A stretch of 64,000 nucleotides of DNA from Prevotella sp. P2-180 (GCF_002251435.1 NZ_NPJI01000067.1:155125-219124), one strand, 5' to 3'. Positions 16,705 to 25,067 are shown, counted from the first letter of the stretch. Program-made: numbers and translations. Notes: generated by a model from the letters alone, not told the origin.

Positions 16705-17480
16705 AAGCTGTTTTTCAATGTATCCTTCAAATCTCCCTTTGGATAGAATTTAAACATGTTTTCCTTCATCCATTGGTTGGCCTGTACAGGTGAGAGCTTC
16801 CAACCGCTGTTGCATGTCGACACTATTTCTACGAGCGAGCTTCCTTTGCCTTCCATTGAAGCTTCGAAAGCCTTGCGTATAGCACGCTTGGCACTTCTGA
16901 TGGCAGCCACGCTCTCTACGCTTTGACGCGTAACGTAACAGGTGCCTTCCAATTGTGCGGCAAGCTCAGTAATCTTCAGAGGATAGCCGTGAAGATCTGC
17001 TTGGCGACCATAAGGGCAAGTGCTGGTTTTCTGGCCCATGAGCGTTGTAGGAGCCATCTGTCCGCCCGTCATTCCGTATATGGCGTTGTTGATGAATATT
17101 ATGGTAATGTTCTCGCCACGGTTGAGGGCATGGATAGTTTCGGCTGTGCCAATACATGCAAGGTCGCCGTCGCCTTGGTAAGTGAACACGAGACGGTCGG
17201 GCCATACTCGCTTTATGGCGGTTGCAACAGCAGGTGCGCGTCCGTGTGCAGCTTCTTGCCAGTCGATGTCAAGGTATCGGTATGCGAAGACGGCACATCC
17301 TACAGGGCAAACACCTACAGTTTTTTCCTCCATACCCATTTCTTCAATCACCTCAGCCACTAACTTATGTACCACTCCATGGCTGCATCCAGGGCAATAG
17401 TGCATCGGAACATTGTTCATCAGTTCCGGTTTCTTGTAGACGAGGTTTTCCGGTTTTATTATTTCTTCTCTGTTGATCAT
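16701..17480 (-). CDS. korB: 2-oxoacid:ferredoxin oxidoreductase, beta subunit (TPP-binding)
   Basis: 259 residues. HYCPGCSHGVVHKLVAE near 27, the thiamine-diphosphate motif GDGDLACIGTAETIHALNRG ending in IIFINN near 100-130, and MTGGQMAPTT identify the beta subunit. It performs the TPP-dependent decarboxylation and passes electrons to the ferredoxin subunit. Four bases separate its start from the end of the alpha gene. Confidence 0.92.
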   Translation of the reverse strand: MINREEIIKPENLVYKKPELMNNVPMHYCPGCSHGVVHKLVAEVIEEMGMEEKTVGVCPVGCAVFAYRYLDIDWQEAAHGRAPAVATAIKRVWPDRLVFTYQGDGDLACIGTAETIHALNRGENITIIFINNAIYGMTGGQMAPTTLMGQKTSTCPYGRQADLHGYPLKITELAAQLEGTCYVTRQSVESVAAIRSAKRAIRKAFEASMEGKGSSLVEIVSTCNSGWKLSPVQANQWMKENMFKFYPKGDLKDTLKNSL

Positions 17481-17484
17481 GATT

Positions 17485-18567
17485 CTACATCAGTTTATTC
17501 TTCAGTGCCTCCACAATCTCGTCGGGCTCGGGCACGATGCCACCCAGACGACCGAAATATTCTACTTTCTCTTCACCGTTGACGGCAAGTCGTACATCGT
17601 CGACCATCTGTCCGGCGTTTATTTCCACCACGAGTACGCCTTTCTTTCCTTTTGCCATACTGTTTATTTCCTTTTTTGGGAAAGGCCATAGAGTGATGGG
17701 GCGGAATAGTCCAACCTTGATGCCTTCTTCGTGTGCTATCTCGATAGCCTTCTGTGCAATTCTCGCGGCAGAGCCGAAAGCCACGACAAGATATTCCGCC
17801 TCGTCGCAGTCATGAGTTTCGTATCTCACTTCTGTTTCCTCTATCTTGCGGTATTTTTCCTGCAAGTGAAGGTTATGCTTTTCCATAGCCTCAGGCTTGA
17901 GTTCAAGGGAAGTGAGTATGTTGGGCTGGCGGTCGCGAGTGCGTCCGATGGTAGCCCATGGGCATTCGCGTCTGATTTCCTCTTCTGTTCTTCTTGGCTT
18001 ATAAGGCGGCAGAACCACTTTTTCCATCATCTGTCCTATTACTCCATCGCTGAGAATCATTGCCGGATTGCGGTATTTGAATGCCAGTTCGAAGGCAAGG
18101 TCGATAAAATCAGCCATTTCCTGTACAGATGCAGGCGCGAGCACAATAACATTATAGTCGCCATTGCCACCTCCTCTTGTAGCTTGGTTGTAGTCGCTCT
18201 GTGACGGCTGGATAGTTCCGAGTCCGGGTCCACCACGTTGTACGTTGACGATTACTCCAGGTATTTCAGAACCTGCCATAAACGATATACCTTCCTGCAT
18301 GAGGGCTACTCCAGGACTTGATGACGAGGTGAATGCTTTTTTTCCGGCTCCGGCAGCTCCATGTACCATATTGATGGATGCCACTTCGCTTTCAGCCTGT
18401 AGCACAACCATACCGGTTGTTTCCCATGGTTTGTCGAGGGCGAGTGTCTCGATAATTTCACTTTGCGGTGTGATAGGGTAGCCGAAGAATGCGTCGGCTC
18501 CACATCTGACAGCCGCTCTGGCAATGGCTTCATTGCCTTTCATGAGTGTTACTTCCTGTTCTGCCAT
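17485..18567 (-). CDS. korA: 2-oxoacid:ferredoxin oxidoreductase, alpha subunit
   Basis: 360 residues. GNEAIARAAVRCGADAFFGY-PITPQSEI at 12-40, then the pyrimidine-binding fold and a C-terminal transketolase-like domain (VAFGSAARIAQKAIE, GLFRPITLWPFP). CoA-dependent oxidation of a 2-oxoacid (2-oxoglutarate or branched-chain) to acyl-CoA with reduction of ferredoxin, typical of anaerobic Bacteroidales. It follows the ferredoxin gene after 5 bases. Confidence 0.92.
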   Translation of the reverse strand: MAEQEVTLMKGNEAIARAAVRCGADAFFGYPITPQSEIIETLALDKPWETTGMVVLQAESEVASINMVHGAAGAGKKAFTSSSSPGVALMQEGISFMAGSEIPGVIVNVQRGGPGLGTIQPSQSDYNQATRGGGNGDYNVIVLAPASVQEMADFIDLAFELAFKYRNPAMILSDGVIGQMMEKVVLPPYKPRRTEEEIRRECPWATIGRTRDRQPNILTSLELKPEAMEKHNLHLQEKYRKIEETEVRYETHDCDEAEYLVVAFGSAARIAQKAIEIAHEEGIKVGLFRPITLWPFPKKEINSMAKGKKGVLVVEINAGQMVDDVRLAVNGEEKVEYFGRLGGIVPEPDEIVEALKNKLM

Positions 18568-18572
18568 TGTTG

Positions 18573-18803
18573 TCAGTCCTCCATTTTTTTACGGTAAACT
18601 GTGATGCATCCGTCAGGACACACGATGGCACATGAGGCACATCCTACACAGTTTTCCTGGCTTACCACTTCAACGAATGGGTAGCCGCTTTTGTTGACTT
18701 TTTTAGCCAGTGCGATTACATTTTGCGGGCAGGCTTCCACGCATAGGGCGCAGCCTTTACACCGGTCCATGTCAACCACAATGGCTCCTTTGATTTTACT
18801 CAT
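18573..18803 (-). CDS. korD: 2-oxoacid:ferredoxin oxidoreductase, 2[4Fe-4S] delta subunit
   Basis: 76 residues with two cluster motifs, CKGCALCVEACP and CVGCASCAIVCP, near 15-26 and 52-63. Electron-carrier subunit of the complex, encoded just upstream of the alpha subunit. Preceded by the 59-residue TPR gene with a 24-base gap. Confidence 0.92.
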   Translation of the reverse strand: MSKIKGAIVVDMDRCKGCALCVEACPQNVIALAKKVNKSGYPFVEVVSQENCVGCASCAIVCPDGCITVYRKKMED

Positions 18804-18827
18804 AGTTTTTCCCTCTTTTTTTGTTTT

Positions 18828-19007
18828 TTAAGGATTATATGTGTCCTTATGATAAAAGTTCAGTATGTCATCGAGCATGGCTTTCGCTTCTACGGCCGGA
18901 CTGTCAGGATTTAGTTCTATGGCTTCTATGTAGCAATTGATGGCTTCTTGCCAATCTCCTTGTTTCCTGAAAGCGTTACCTTGCTCGTAAAGTTCTTCAC
19001 TTGTCAT
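18828..19007 (-). CDS. 59-residue single-TPR protein
   Basis: Reads [19 protein letters not shown], then [20 protein letters not shown], ending in KDTYNP. It is one TPR hairpin (A-W-G-Y-A-P pattern) and little else. Its start overlaps the end of folD by 11 bases and it ends 24 bases before korD, so it is translated inside the folD-korDABC transcript. The overlap and clean TPR consensus make it a real gene despite its size. Single-TPR proteins may dimerise or serve as assembly factors; a link to the 2-oxoacid oxidoreductase is inferred from position only. Confidence 0.8.
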   Translation of the reverse strand: MTSEELYEQGNAFRKQGDWQEAINCYIEAIELNPDSPAVEAKAMLDDILNFYHKDTYNP

Positions 19008-19878
19008 AATACTCCTTTTTTCCCGCTGCCAGTGTGTTCTTCATGAGCGAGCAGATGGTCATTGGTCCTACGCCACCCGGTACTGGTGTGATATATGAGC
19101 AGAGTGGTGAGACCTCGTCGAATTTCACGTCACCGTTTAGGCGGAAACCGCTTTTTCTTGAAGCGTCTGGGACGCGTGTTGTGCCTACGTCGACAATTAC
19201 GGCACCAGGTTTCACCATGTCGGCTGTAACGAAGTCGGGTCGTCCTATAGCTGCAATGATAATGTCGGCCTCAAGGCATTCTTCCTTTAGGTTTTTGGAG
19301 TGGCTGTGACACACTGTAACGGTTGCGTCGCCGTATTGTTTCTGCATCATCAGCTGGGCCATAGGTTTGCCTACGATGTTGCTGCGTCCAAGAATCACGC
19401 ATTTTTTCCCGCTGGTTTCTATGCCATATCTTTTCAGCAGGGTGATGATGCCCAATGGTGTTGCTGAAATGAAGCAAGGCAACCCTATAGCCATTCTGCC
19501 CACATTAATTGGATGGAATCCGTCTACATCCTTTCTGTAGTCTATCGCTTCAATGATTTTTTGTTCGTCAATATGCTTTGGTAGCGGCAGTTGTACGATA
19601 AATCCGTCGATGTCGTTGTCGTTGTTGAGTTTTTCCACACAGTTGAGCAGTTCCTCTTCCGTGATGTCGTCCTCATATCTAATAAGTGTCGACTTAAATC
19701 CGCATGCCTCACATGCGAGGACCTTATTCTTCACGTAAGTTTCCGAACCACCATCGTGTCCAACGAGCACTGCAGCCAAATGCGGTCTTTTCCCACCTCC
19801 GGCTACTATTAGCTCCACTTCCTGTGCTATCTCTTCCTTAATTTTGGCCGCGGTGGCCTTTCCGTCTATAAGATTCAT
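18997..19878 (-). CDS. folD: Methylenetetrahydrofolate dehydrogenase / methenyltetrahydrofolate cyclohydrolase
   Basis: 293 residues, family-typical. The active-site region [20 protein letters not shown] has the catalytic Tyr-Val-x-x-Lys near 49-53; VQLPLPKHI near 98, [13 protein letters not shown] near 169 (cofactor binding) and [11 protein letters not shown] near 262 are the FolD signatures. It interconverts one-carbon units on tetrahydrofolate. It lies 16 bases after ffh and overlaps the TPR gene. Confidence 0.96.
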   Translation of the reverse strand: MNLIDGKATAAKIKEEIAQEVELIVAGGGKRPHLAAVLVGHDGGSETYVKNKVLACEACGFKSTLIRYEDDITEEELLNCVEKLNNDNDIDGFIVQLPLPKHIDEQKIIEAIDYRKDVDGFHPINVGRMAIGLPCFISATPLGIITLLKRYGIETSGKKCVILGRSNIVGKPMAQLMMQKQYGDATVTVCHSHSKNLKEECLEADIIIAAIGRPDFVTADMVKPGAVIVDVGTTRVPDASRKSGFRLNGDVKFDEVSPLCSYITPVPGGVGPMTICSLMKNTLAAGKKEYYDK

Positions 19879-19894
19879 TATTGTTTAACTCCTA

Positions 19895-21235
19895 TTATTT
19901 CATTTTTTGTTTCATTGCGGCAGCCATCTGCATCATTTTTGAGTTGTTCATGCCAGTGACCATTTTCATCATCTTTCTCATTTGGTCAAACTGCTTCATC
20001 AGCCTGTTGACATCCTGAATAGTAGTTCCAGAACCTTTGGCAATGCGGTTGCGTCGGCTTTGATTGATGATTTCCGGATGAGAGCGTTCTTTTGGTGTCA
20101 TGCTGTTGATAATAGCCTCAATGCCCTTGAATGCGTTGTCGTCGATGTCAACGTCCTTTATTGCCTTTCCTACTCCAGGTATCATGGCAGCGAGGTCTTT
20201 GATGTTACCCATTTTCTTTATCTGTTGTATCTGGCTCATGAAATCGTTGAAGTCAAACTTGTTCTTCATGATTTTCTTCTCGAGCTCCCTTGCTTGTTTC
20301 TCGTCAAACTGCTGCTGGGCACGTTCCACGAGGCTGACAATGTCGCCCATGCCGAGAATTCTGTCTGCCATACGGTCAGGATGGAACACGTCTACCGCCT
20401 CCATCTTCTCTCCTGTACCAACAAACTTGATAGGCTTTGTCACAACGGTTCTGATAGAAAGGGCAGCACCGCCACGGGTGTCACCGTCGAGTTTGGTCAG
20501 CACCACACCGTCGAAATCGAGTCGGTCGTTGAACTCTTTTGCCGTGTTTACGGCGTCCTGTCCTGTCATTGCGTCAACAACGAACAGTGTTTCGTTAGGG
20601 TTCACGGCATCTTTCAGAGTAGCAATTTCGTTCATCATCTGCTCGTCAACTGCAAGTCGTCCGGCAGTGTCGATGATTACCACGTCGCAAGCTTTGGCTT
20701 TTGCCTCACGTATGGCGTTGTTTGCAATTTCCACCACGTTTTTGTTATCCGGTTCAGAGTACACGGGCACTCCCACCGATTCTCCCACAACCCTCAGCTG
20801 CTCAATGGCGGCAGGACGATATACGTCGCAAGCCACAAGCATGGGCTTTTTGTGGTTTTTGGTTTTGAGCATGTTGGCAAGTTTTCCGCTGAATGTGGTC
20901 TTACCCGAGCCTTGGAGTCCAGACATAAGAATGATTGTAGGCCTGCCTTCAAGATTTACCGGTACAGCTTTTCCTCCCATCAGTTCTGCAAGCTCGTCGT
21001 GAACAATCTTCACCATGAGCTGGCTTGGCTTGACTGCAGTGAGCACGTTCATGCCCATGGCCTTTTTCTTTACTGTGTCGGTGAAGCTCTTTGCCACCTT
21101 GTAGTTCACGTCGGCATCGAGCAATGCCCTTCTCACGTCCTTTAGCGTTTCCGCCACGTTTATCTCCGTGATTTTTCCTTCGCCCTTCAGTATTTTGAAC
21201 GAGCGTTCAAGTCTGTCGCTTAAATTTTCAAACAT
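19895..21235 (-). CDS. ffh: Signal recognition particle GTPase
   Basis: 446 residues. N domain, then G domain with GLQGSGKTTFSGKLA near 105, DTAGRLAVDEQ near 190 and TKLDGDTRGGAAL near 245, then a methionine-rich M domain ending in MRKMMKMVTGMNNSKMMQM. It binds the SRP RNA encoded at 3687-3786 and delivers ribosome-nascent chains to FtsY at the membrane. First gene of a unit with folD, the TPR gene and kor; a -7 element TAACTTTG lies at 21277-21270. Confidence 0.97.
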   Translation of the reverse strand: MFENLSDRLERSFKILKGEGKITEINVAETLKDVRRALLDADVNYKVAKSFTDTVKKKAMGMNVLTAVKPSQLMVKIVHDELAELMGGKAVPVNLEGRPTIILMSGLQGSGKTTFSGKLANMLKTKNHKKPMLVACDVYRPAAIEQLRVVGESVGVPVYSEPDNKNVVEIANNAIREAKAKACDVVIIDTAGRLAVDEQMMNEIATLKDAVNPNETLFVVDAMTGQDAVNTAKEFNDRLDFDGVVLTKLDGDTRGGAALSIRTVVTKPIKFVGTGEKMEAVDVFHPDRMADRILGMGDIVSLVERAQQQFDEKQARELEKKIMKNKFDFNDFMSQIQQIKKMGNIKDLAAMIPGVGKAIKDVDIDDNAFKGIEAIINSMTPKERSHPEIINQSRRNRIAKGSGTTIQDVNRLMKQFDQMRKMMKMVTGMNNSKMMQMAAAMKQKMK

Positions 21236-21269
21236 TATATATTAATCTTTTATTCTTTCTTCTTGTTTG

Positions 21270-21277
21270 CAAAGTTA
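21270..21277 (-). promoter_or_regulatory. -7 promoter element of ffh
   Basis: TAACTTTG on the minus strand, 34 bases before the ATG at 21235. Confidence 0.6.
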
Positions 21278-21440
21278 GAATAAAAAAGTGGAAAAAACGA
21301 AGAATTATTGTATGTTTTAATGTATTTTAAAGAGATTTTCTTCGAAATTGCTCATATCTATTTTTCGTGTGCAATAAAAAGTCCTTAAGAGTAGCAAACA
21401 GAAAATGTGATTAATAAAAAGAGAAAAAAAGGACGAATGT

Positions 21441-21471
21441 TTTGTCTGTTTAAAAAAAAGAATTATCTTTG
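21441..21471 (+). promoter_or_regulatory. Full-consensus promoter of the LacX-like gene
   Basis: TTTG at 21441-21444, 19-bp spacer, TATCTTTG at 21464-21471; ATG at 21521. Confidence 0.75.
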
Positions 21472-21520
21472 CATTCAAAATTATATGAATAACGTCTAAC
21501 ATTAATATCATATTTATAAA

Positions 21521-22390
21521 ATGGAACAACTGAAGAATGAGAAGCTCACAGTGGTGATTTCATCCCATGGAGCAGAGTTGCAGAGCATAAAGAATGAAGA
21601 GGGAAGGGAGTATCTTTGGCAGGGTGACGAAAAATACTGGCCACGCCGTTCGCCACTGCTTTTCCCGATTGTATGCGGACTGTGGAAAGGACAATATCGT
21701 GTGGATGGAAAGACTTATGAGCTGCCTCGACACGGATTTGCCCGAGACATGGATTTTGAGGTGGTGGAAAAGAGTGACACCAGCGTAACCTATGAGCTGA
21801 CATCGAGCGAGGAGACGATGAAAGTTTATCCTTATGAGTTTGGTCTTAACGTGACATACGTTTTAAGCGACGACACGATAAACGTGATTTGGTCGGTGAA
21901 GAATTTGGGCAAGGAGGAGATGCATTTCCAAATAGGAGGCCATCCGGCATTCAATCTCCCAGGTGTGGCTGAGGGTGACAAGATGCAGGGAGCCATTCTC
22001 TTTGACAATGAAGAGCCACTGACCCGTATAATTGGTAACACGGAAGGTTGCATAAAGCCAGAACGATATGAGGTGAAAACCACTAAGCATGTATGGGCGT
22101 TTACAGAAGAGTCGTTTGCCGACGATGCTGTGATACTCGACAAGTCACAGGTGGGTCTGGCTGTGCTTCTTGATGCCGACGGTCGTCCTCAGATAGGCCT
22201 TTCGTTTGACGCACCCTGTGTAGGCATTTGGAGTCCATACGGCAAGAACGCCCCTTTCGTATGCATTGAGCCATGGTTTGGAGTTCACGACTGGGCGGAA
22301 TATTCCGGTGAGTTCAAGGACAAATATTTGATGAACCATCTTCTTCCAGGAGCTCTCTTTATGAGCAATTATGAGATAAAGGTGTTTTAG
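21521..22390 (+). CDS. Aldose 1-epimerase family protein, LacX-like
   Basis: 289 residues. HGAELQSIKNEEGREYLWQG near 15, LFPIVCGLWKGQYRVDGKTY, the catalytic LPRHGFARD near 66, GGHPAF near 146 and CIEPWFGVHD near 250 match the LacX branch of the galactose mutarotase fold. These enzymes are thought to interconvert anomers of a hexose or hexose phosphate; the substrate is not known. It has its own promoter, and cbiB starts 21 bases after it. Confidence 0.85.
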   Translation: MEQLKNEKLTVVISSHGAELQSIKNEEGREYLWQGDEKYWPRRSPLLFPIVCGLWKGQYRVDGKTYELPRHGFARDMDFEVVEKSDTSVTYELTSSEETMKVYPYEFGLNVTYVLSDDTINVIWSVKNLGKEEMHFQIGGHPAFNLPGVAEGDKMQGAILFDNEEPLTRIIGNTEGCIKPERYEVKTTKHVWAFTEESFADDAVILDKSQVGLAVLLDADGRPQIGLSFDAPCVGIWSPYGKNAPFVCIEPWFGVHDWAEYSGEFKDKYLMNHLLPGALFMSNYEIKVF

Positions 22391-22411
22391 AAAAAATCTC
22401 TGTCATCCCGA

Positions 22412-23326
22412 GTGAACAGTATAAGTCTAATAATAGGTTGGCTTCTGGACCTTCTCTTTGGCGATCCTCCACGACTGCCCCATCCCGTAGTATTGTTCGG
22501 ACGGCTCATAGCCTATGGCGAAAGAATATTGAACTATGGAAAATGGCGTCGGCTGAAGGGTGGGCTGCTTTCTATATTGCTTATTTTGATTACTATCGCC
22601 ACAACATGGGCACTGATTGCTGTAGCTAAGGAGGTAGGGACATTATTGGCTTTGGCTTTGGAGTCGGTGATGGTGTTTTACTGTCTTGCCGGTACAACAC
22701 TTGTAAAAGAGGTGCGTGATGTGTTTGTCGCCCTTGACAGGTCGCTCGACGACGGACGACGGCAGGTGGCACGCATTGTTGGTCGCGACACTTCGGAACT
22801 GTCTTACGAAGAAGTTCGTAAGGCGGCCTTGGAGACCCTTGCTGAAAATCTCAGCGATGGTGTCGTGGCCCCTCTTTTCTGGTTTGCAGTGGGTGGCGTG
22901 CCTGCAATGATGGGCTATAAGATGATAAACACGCTCGACTCCATGATAGCCTATCATACACCCCGTTACCTGCGTTTTGGAACAGTGGCCGCTCGCATAG
23001 ACGATGTGGCCAACTATGTTCCAGCCCGTCTGACGGCTCTCCTCATGATTCTTGCTGCCCGTCGTCCAAGATTATTCCCTTTTTTGTTGACTTATGGCCC
23101 GCGTCATGCCAGTCCCAACAGTGGATGGCCTGAGGCTGCGCTTGCAGGAATACTCGGGTGTCGTTTCGGTGGACCTCATATTTATTTTGGCGAGACATTT
23201 TATAAGCCTTACATAGGAGAGTGTGACAGACAACTTACTACTGCCGACATGATGGTGGCTGTAGCTATTAACCGACGTGTGGAAGTGTTTGCTGTGGTTT
23301 TGACCATGGTATCATCATTGGCATGA
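22412..23326 (+). CDS. cbiB: Adenosylcobinamide-phosphate synthase
   Basis: 304 residues starting with GTG (NSISLIIGWLLDLLFGDPPRLPHPV). The LDLLFGDPPRLPHPVVLFGRLI opening, FYCLAGTTLVKEV, SEL-YEEVRKAALETLAENLSDGV-APLFW near 130-165 and GPRHASPNSGWPEAA near 230 are CbiB/CobD signatures. It is a membrane enzyme that attaches aminopropanol phosphate to adenosylcobyric acid. It is placed 11 kb from cobUTS and no corrin-ring genes are in the window. Confidence 0.93.
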   Translation: MNSISLIIGWLLDLLFGDPPRLPHPVVLFGRLIAYGERILNYGKWRRLKGGLLSILLILITIATTWALIAVAKEVGTLLALALESVMVFYCLAGTTLVKEVRDVFVALDRSLDDGRRQVARIVGRDTSELSYEEVRKAALETLAENLSDGVVAPLFWFAVGGVPAMMGYKMINTLDSMIAYHTPRYLRFGTVAARIDDVANYVPARLTALLMILAARRPRLFPFLLTYGPRHASPNSGWPEAALAGILGCRFGGPHIYFGETFYKPYIGECDRQLTTADMMVAVAINRRVEVFAVVLTMVSSLA

Positions 23327-23434
23327 GGTCTTCAATGACCTAACACTTGGAAAAAACCTCAAATAGCAGATTTAGCTTCTCTTCTGAAACAGGCACCGTA
23401 AACGCCTTTGCCTACAAGCCTTGTGAGTAATTCA

Positions 23435-23470
23435 GTTACTCCGGTTACCTCGGTTACCCCGGTTACCCGC
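23435..23470 (+). repeat. Iteron-like array A: four 9-bp GTTACYNCG units
   Basis: Consecutive units GTTACTCCG, GTTACCTCG, GTTACCCCG and GTTACCCGC with no spacers. Array B (23560-23594) is the same motif on the other strand, so the two can fold against each other around the palindrome at 23491-23527. Confidence 0.9.
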
Positions 23471-23490
23471 CATGTTTCTGTATAGAAGTA

Positions 23491-23527
23491 TAGTAGATTA
23501 ATAATATATAATATTATTAATCTACTA
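23491..23527. repeat. Perfect 17-bp palindrome with 3-nt centre
   Basis: TAGTAGATTAATAATAT (23491-23507), ATA, then its exact reverse complement (23511-23527). Entirely AT-rich apart from the outer ends, so it could extrude as a cruciform or melt easily. Confidence 0.95.
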
Positions 23528-23559
23528 TATATATAGGACCCTAAAAAAACACAAACACG

Positions 23560-23594
23560 TGGGGTAACCGGGGTAACCGGAGTAACCGGGTAAC
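23560..23594 (-). repeat. Iteron-like array B, inverted copy
   Basis: Units TGGGGTAAC, CGGGGTAAC, CGGAGTAAC and CGGGTAAC, the reverse complement of array A units; flanked on the left by CACGTG-like sequence that also ends array C. Confidence 0.9.
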
Positions 23595-23661
23595 CCTACC
23601 CCAAAGTCCCCCTCGTGAGGAAGTTTTTTTTTCATCCCGAGGCAGCAAACCACAGCCATCG

Positions 23662-23688
23662 GTTACCTTGGTTACCCCGGTTACCTCA
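23662..23688 (+). repeat. Iteron-like array C: three 9-bp units
   Basis: GTTACCTTG, GTTACCCCG and GTTACCTCA, followed by CGTG. Same orientation as array A, opposite to B, so B can pair with either A or C. The whole 23327-23851 stretch holds no gene. Confidence 0.9.
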
Positions 23689-23713
23689 CGTGTTTTAATT
23701 CTAAACATAATTA

Positions 23714-23870
23714 CCTGTTTGAGGGATTATGATCTGCATATTTACTTAGCGCTCCTGTACATGGATTCTATTTGTTGCAAATAACAACAGATGGTAACAC
23801 AGTCACAATGAAGTTTTGCATAGGGTCACAGGGAGCCTGTGACCCTAATAATTATTGTCCCTCAAACAGG
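23714..23870. repeat. 13-bp inverted repeat enclosing a 12-bp hairpin
   Basis: CCTGTTTGAGGGA at 23714-23726 is the exact reverse complement of TCCCTCAAACAGG at 23858-23870; the right copy is the last codons of the neighbouring minus-strand gene. Inside, TAGGGTCACAGG (23821-23832) pairs perfectly with CCTGTGACCCTA (23836-23847) over GAG. Confidence 0.85.
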
Positions 23871-24256
23871 CGGCTGACAACTTCGGCATCGTGTCCGTAG
23901 AAGTATTTTACCTCATCTACTGGGTCATATCGGAAGTTTGAGAAACGCAATAGGTTTACGGCCAAAAAATGATGGTCGGCAGATTGGCATATCTCAGCTC
24001 GTATATTGCCCACTGGAGTAGATCTCACGATTATACCACGGTCGAGTTGGTGGTTTATCTCGTCGATATTACTGTTAAGCAATAGGCTGAGACGTTCGCC
24101 GTTCATAGATGAATACTCAAATGTTTGTGCCTTTACGCGACTACCTGTCGGGACGTATGTGGCCTTTTCACAAAGTCCGAATAATGTTGTATTTATTGTT
24201 ATGTCGTTATTGTTGGAAATGGTTTCCGCCATCTCCAGATTCTTTATTCTTGTCAT
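23852..24256 (-). CDS. Conserved-looking hypothetical protein, 134 residues
   Basis: Not recognised. No signal peptide or membrane helix; charged, soluble, with TTLFGLCEKATYVPTGSRVK, EYSSMNGERLSLLLNSNIDE and YDPVDEVKYFYGHDAEVVSR. A second ATG at residue 8 (MAETIS) is an alternative start. Codon use resembles the neighbours. It stands between the iteron-like arrays and a small secreted protein gene, with a near-perfect dyad at 24302-24325 upstream. A role linked to the repeats is only a guess from position. Confidence 0.6.
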   Translation of the reverse strand: MTRIKNLEMAETISNNNDITINTTLFGLCEKATYVPTGSRVKAQTFEYSSMNGERLSLLLNSNIDEINHQLDRGIIVRSTPVGNIRAEICQSADHHFLAVNLLRFSNFRYDPVDEVKYFYGHDAEVVSRLFEGQ

Positions 24257-24301
24257 TGTAACTTAGCAAATCTTATTTAATGATAGTATATACGTATATC
24301 C

Positions 24302-24325
24302 ATACGGAAACATTTGTTACCGTAT
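24302..24325. promoter_or_regulatory. Candidate operator: 24-bp interrupted palindrome
   Basis: ATACGGAAACA (24302-24312), TT, TGTTACCGTAT (24315-24325): 11-bp arms with one mismatch, 46 bases upstream of the 134-residue gene. Next to it TATATACGTATA (near 24287-24299) is also palindromic. Size and symmetry suit a dimeric regulator; no regulator is identified. Confidence 0.4.
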
Positions 24326-24366
24326 ACCATTGTGTATGAGTAAATTAATTAAAGTAAACGCTATGG

Positions 24367-24795
24367 TTAGCAAATGATGTGTCTCAGCGCAATAACGTAG
24401 TATTTGCGGGAGACAGACGACTGGAAGGGTGTGGATTCCTGTCGCGTTGAGCGGATTTGAGAGTTACATAATGTGGTGGTATATCTGCGCGACTCTATAG
24501 ACCTTGCCTGCGTCTTGTTTGGTGCGGCCCCATGCGATGGCAACAGACGTTGGGGGCGACTAAGACAGATACGCATGGTGTTCGTCATATCCTCGAACAC
24601 CGCCGCAGGTCTATGATCCTCCTTTCGCGAGATGTCAGTCAGACGGTCGCGTCTCGTCTGTCCTTCTCCTTTCTCGTTAGTGGTACTGCCTACTGCGGCA
24701 AGGATATCAACAGGTAGGGCCATCATCAGTATGATGGCTGCAAAGCACGTTGTTATGATTCTCCTTGGTTTCATAGTAAGCTTCTTTCTTGACAT
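24367..24795 (-). CDS. Small secreted hypothetical protein, 142 residues
   Basis: Start chosen at ATG 24795 (MSRKKLTMKPRRIITTCFAA), which follows a -7 element TACATTTG at 24820-24813; an upstream ATG at 24858 lies before that promoter. The N-terminus is a signal peptide (TTCFAAIILMMALPVDILAA). The rest is polar and Arg/Ser rich (HRPAAVFEDMTNTMRICLSR, PQRLLPSHGAAPNK) and ends SRKYYVIALRHIIC, a Tyr/Ile-rich tail seen on many small unannotated Bacteroidales exported proteins. Function unknown. Confidence 0.55.
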   Translation of the reverse strand: MSRKKLTMKPRRIITTCFAAIILMMALPVDILAAVGSTTNEKGEGQTRRDRLTDISRKEDHRPAAVFEDMTNTMRICLSRPQRLLPSHGAAPNKTQARSIESRRYTTTLCNSQIRSTRQESTPFQSSVSRKYYVIALRHIIC

Positions 24796-24812
24796 CTCGA
24801 TAATTATTGCCG

Positions 24813-24820
24813 CAAATGTA
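24813..24820 (-). promoter_or_regulatory. -7 element of the small secreted protein gene
   Basis: TACATTTG on the minus strand with a weak CTTG 20 bp upstream. Confidence 0.45.
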
Positions 24821-25035
24821 CGAATATATTCTGAAAGATGCAAGAATTGTCTATACAAAGATTGTTAATATTAACGCTTATTATGAAAGCAACCGTAGCT
24901 TTCATGACAGTGTGAAGAGTAAATATAGTAAAAAATATTACGTAAAAGGGGATTAAATCCAAGGGGCCGATATCCAGAAATCAACACACGCTATGAGGCA
25001 AAAAAAGCAGGAAGTGTCATTTTCAGACAGAATAA

Positions 25036-25067
25036 TTTGCATATTCAAGATAATATTCGTATTTTTG
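25036..25067 (+). promoter_or_regulatory. Full-consensus promoter of nhaC
   Basis: TTTG at 25036-25039, 20-bp spacer, TATTTTTG at 25060-25067; ATG at 25090. Confidence 0.75.

Noticed and set aside
19982..21145. 387-codon open frame antisense to ffh
   Set aside because: Shadow of a conserved gene; Cys/His-rich composition typical of reverse-strand reading, no promoter.
23435..23688. CRISPR array
   Set aside because: Units are 9 bp, contiguous and without spacers, and occur in both orientations; no cas genes nearby.
24796..24858. Upstream start (ATG 24858) for the small secreted protein
   Set aside because: It lies before the -7 element and would place a hydrophilic stretch ahead of the signal peptide.
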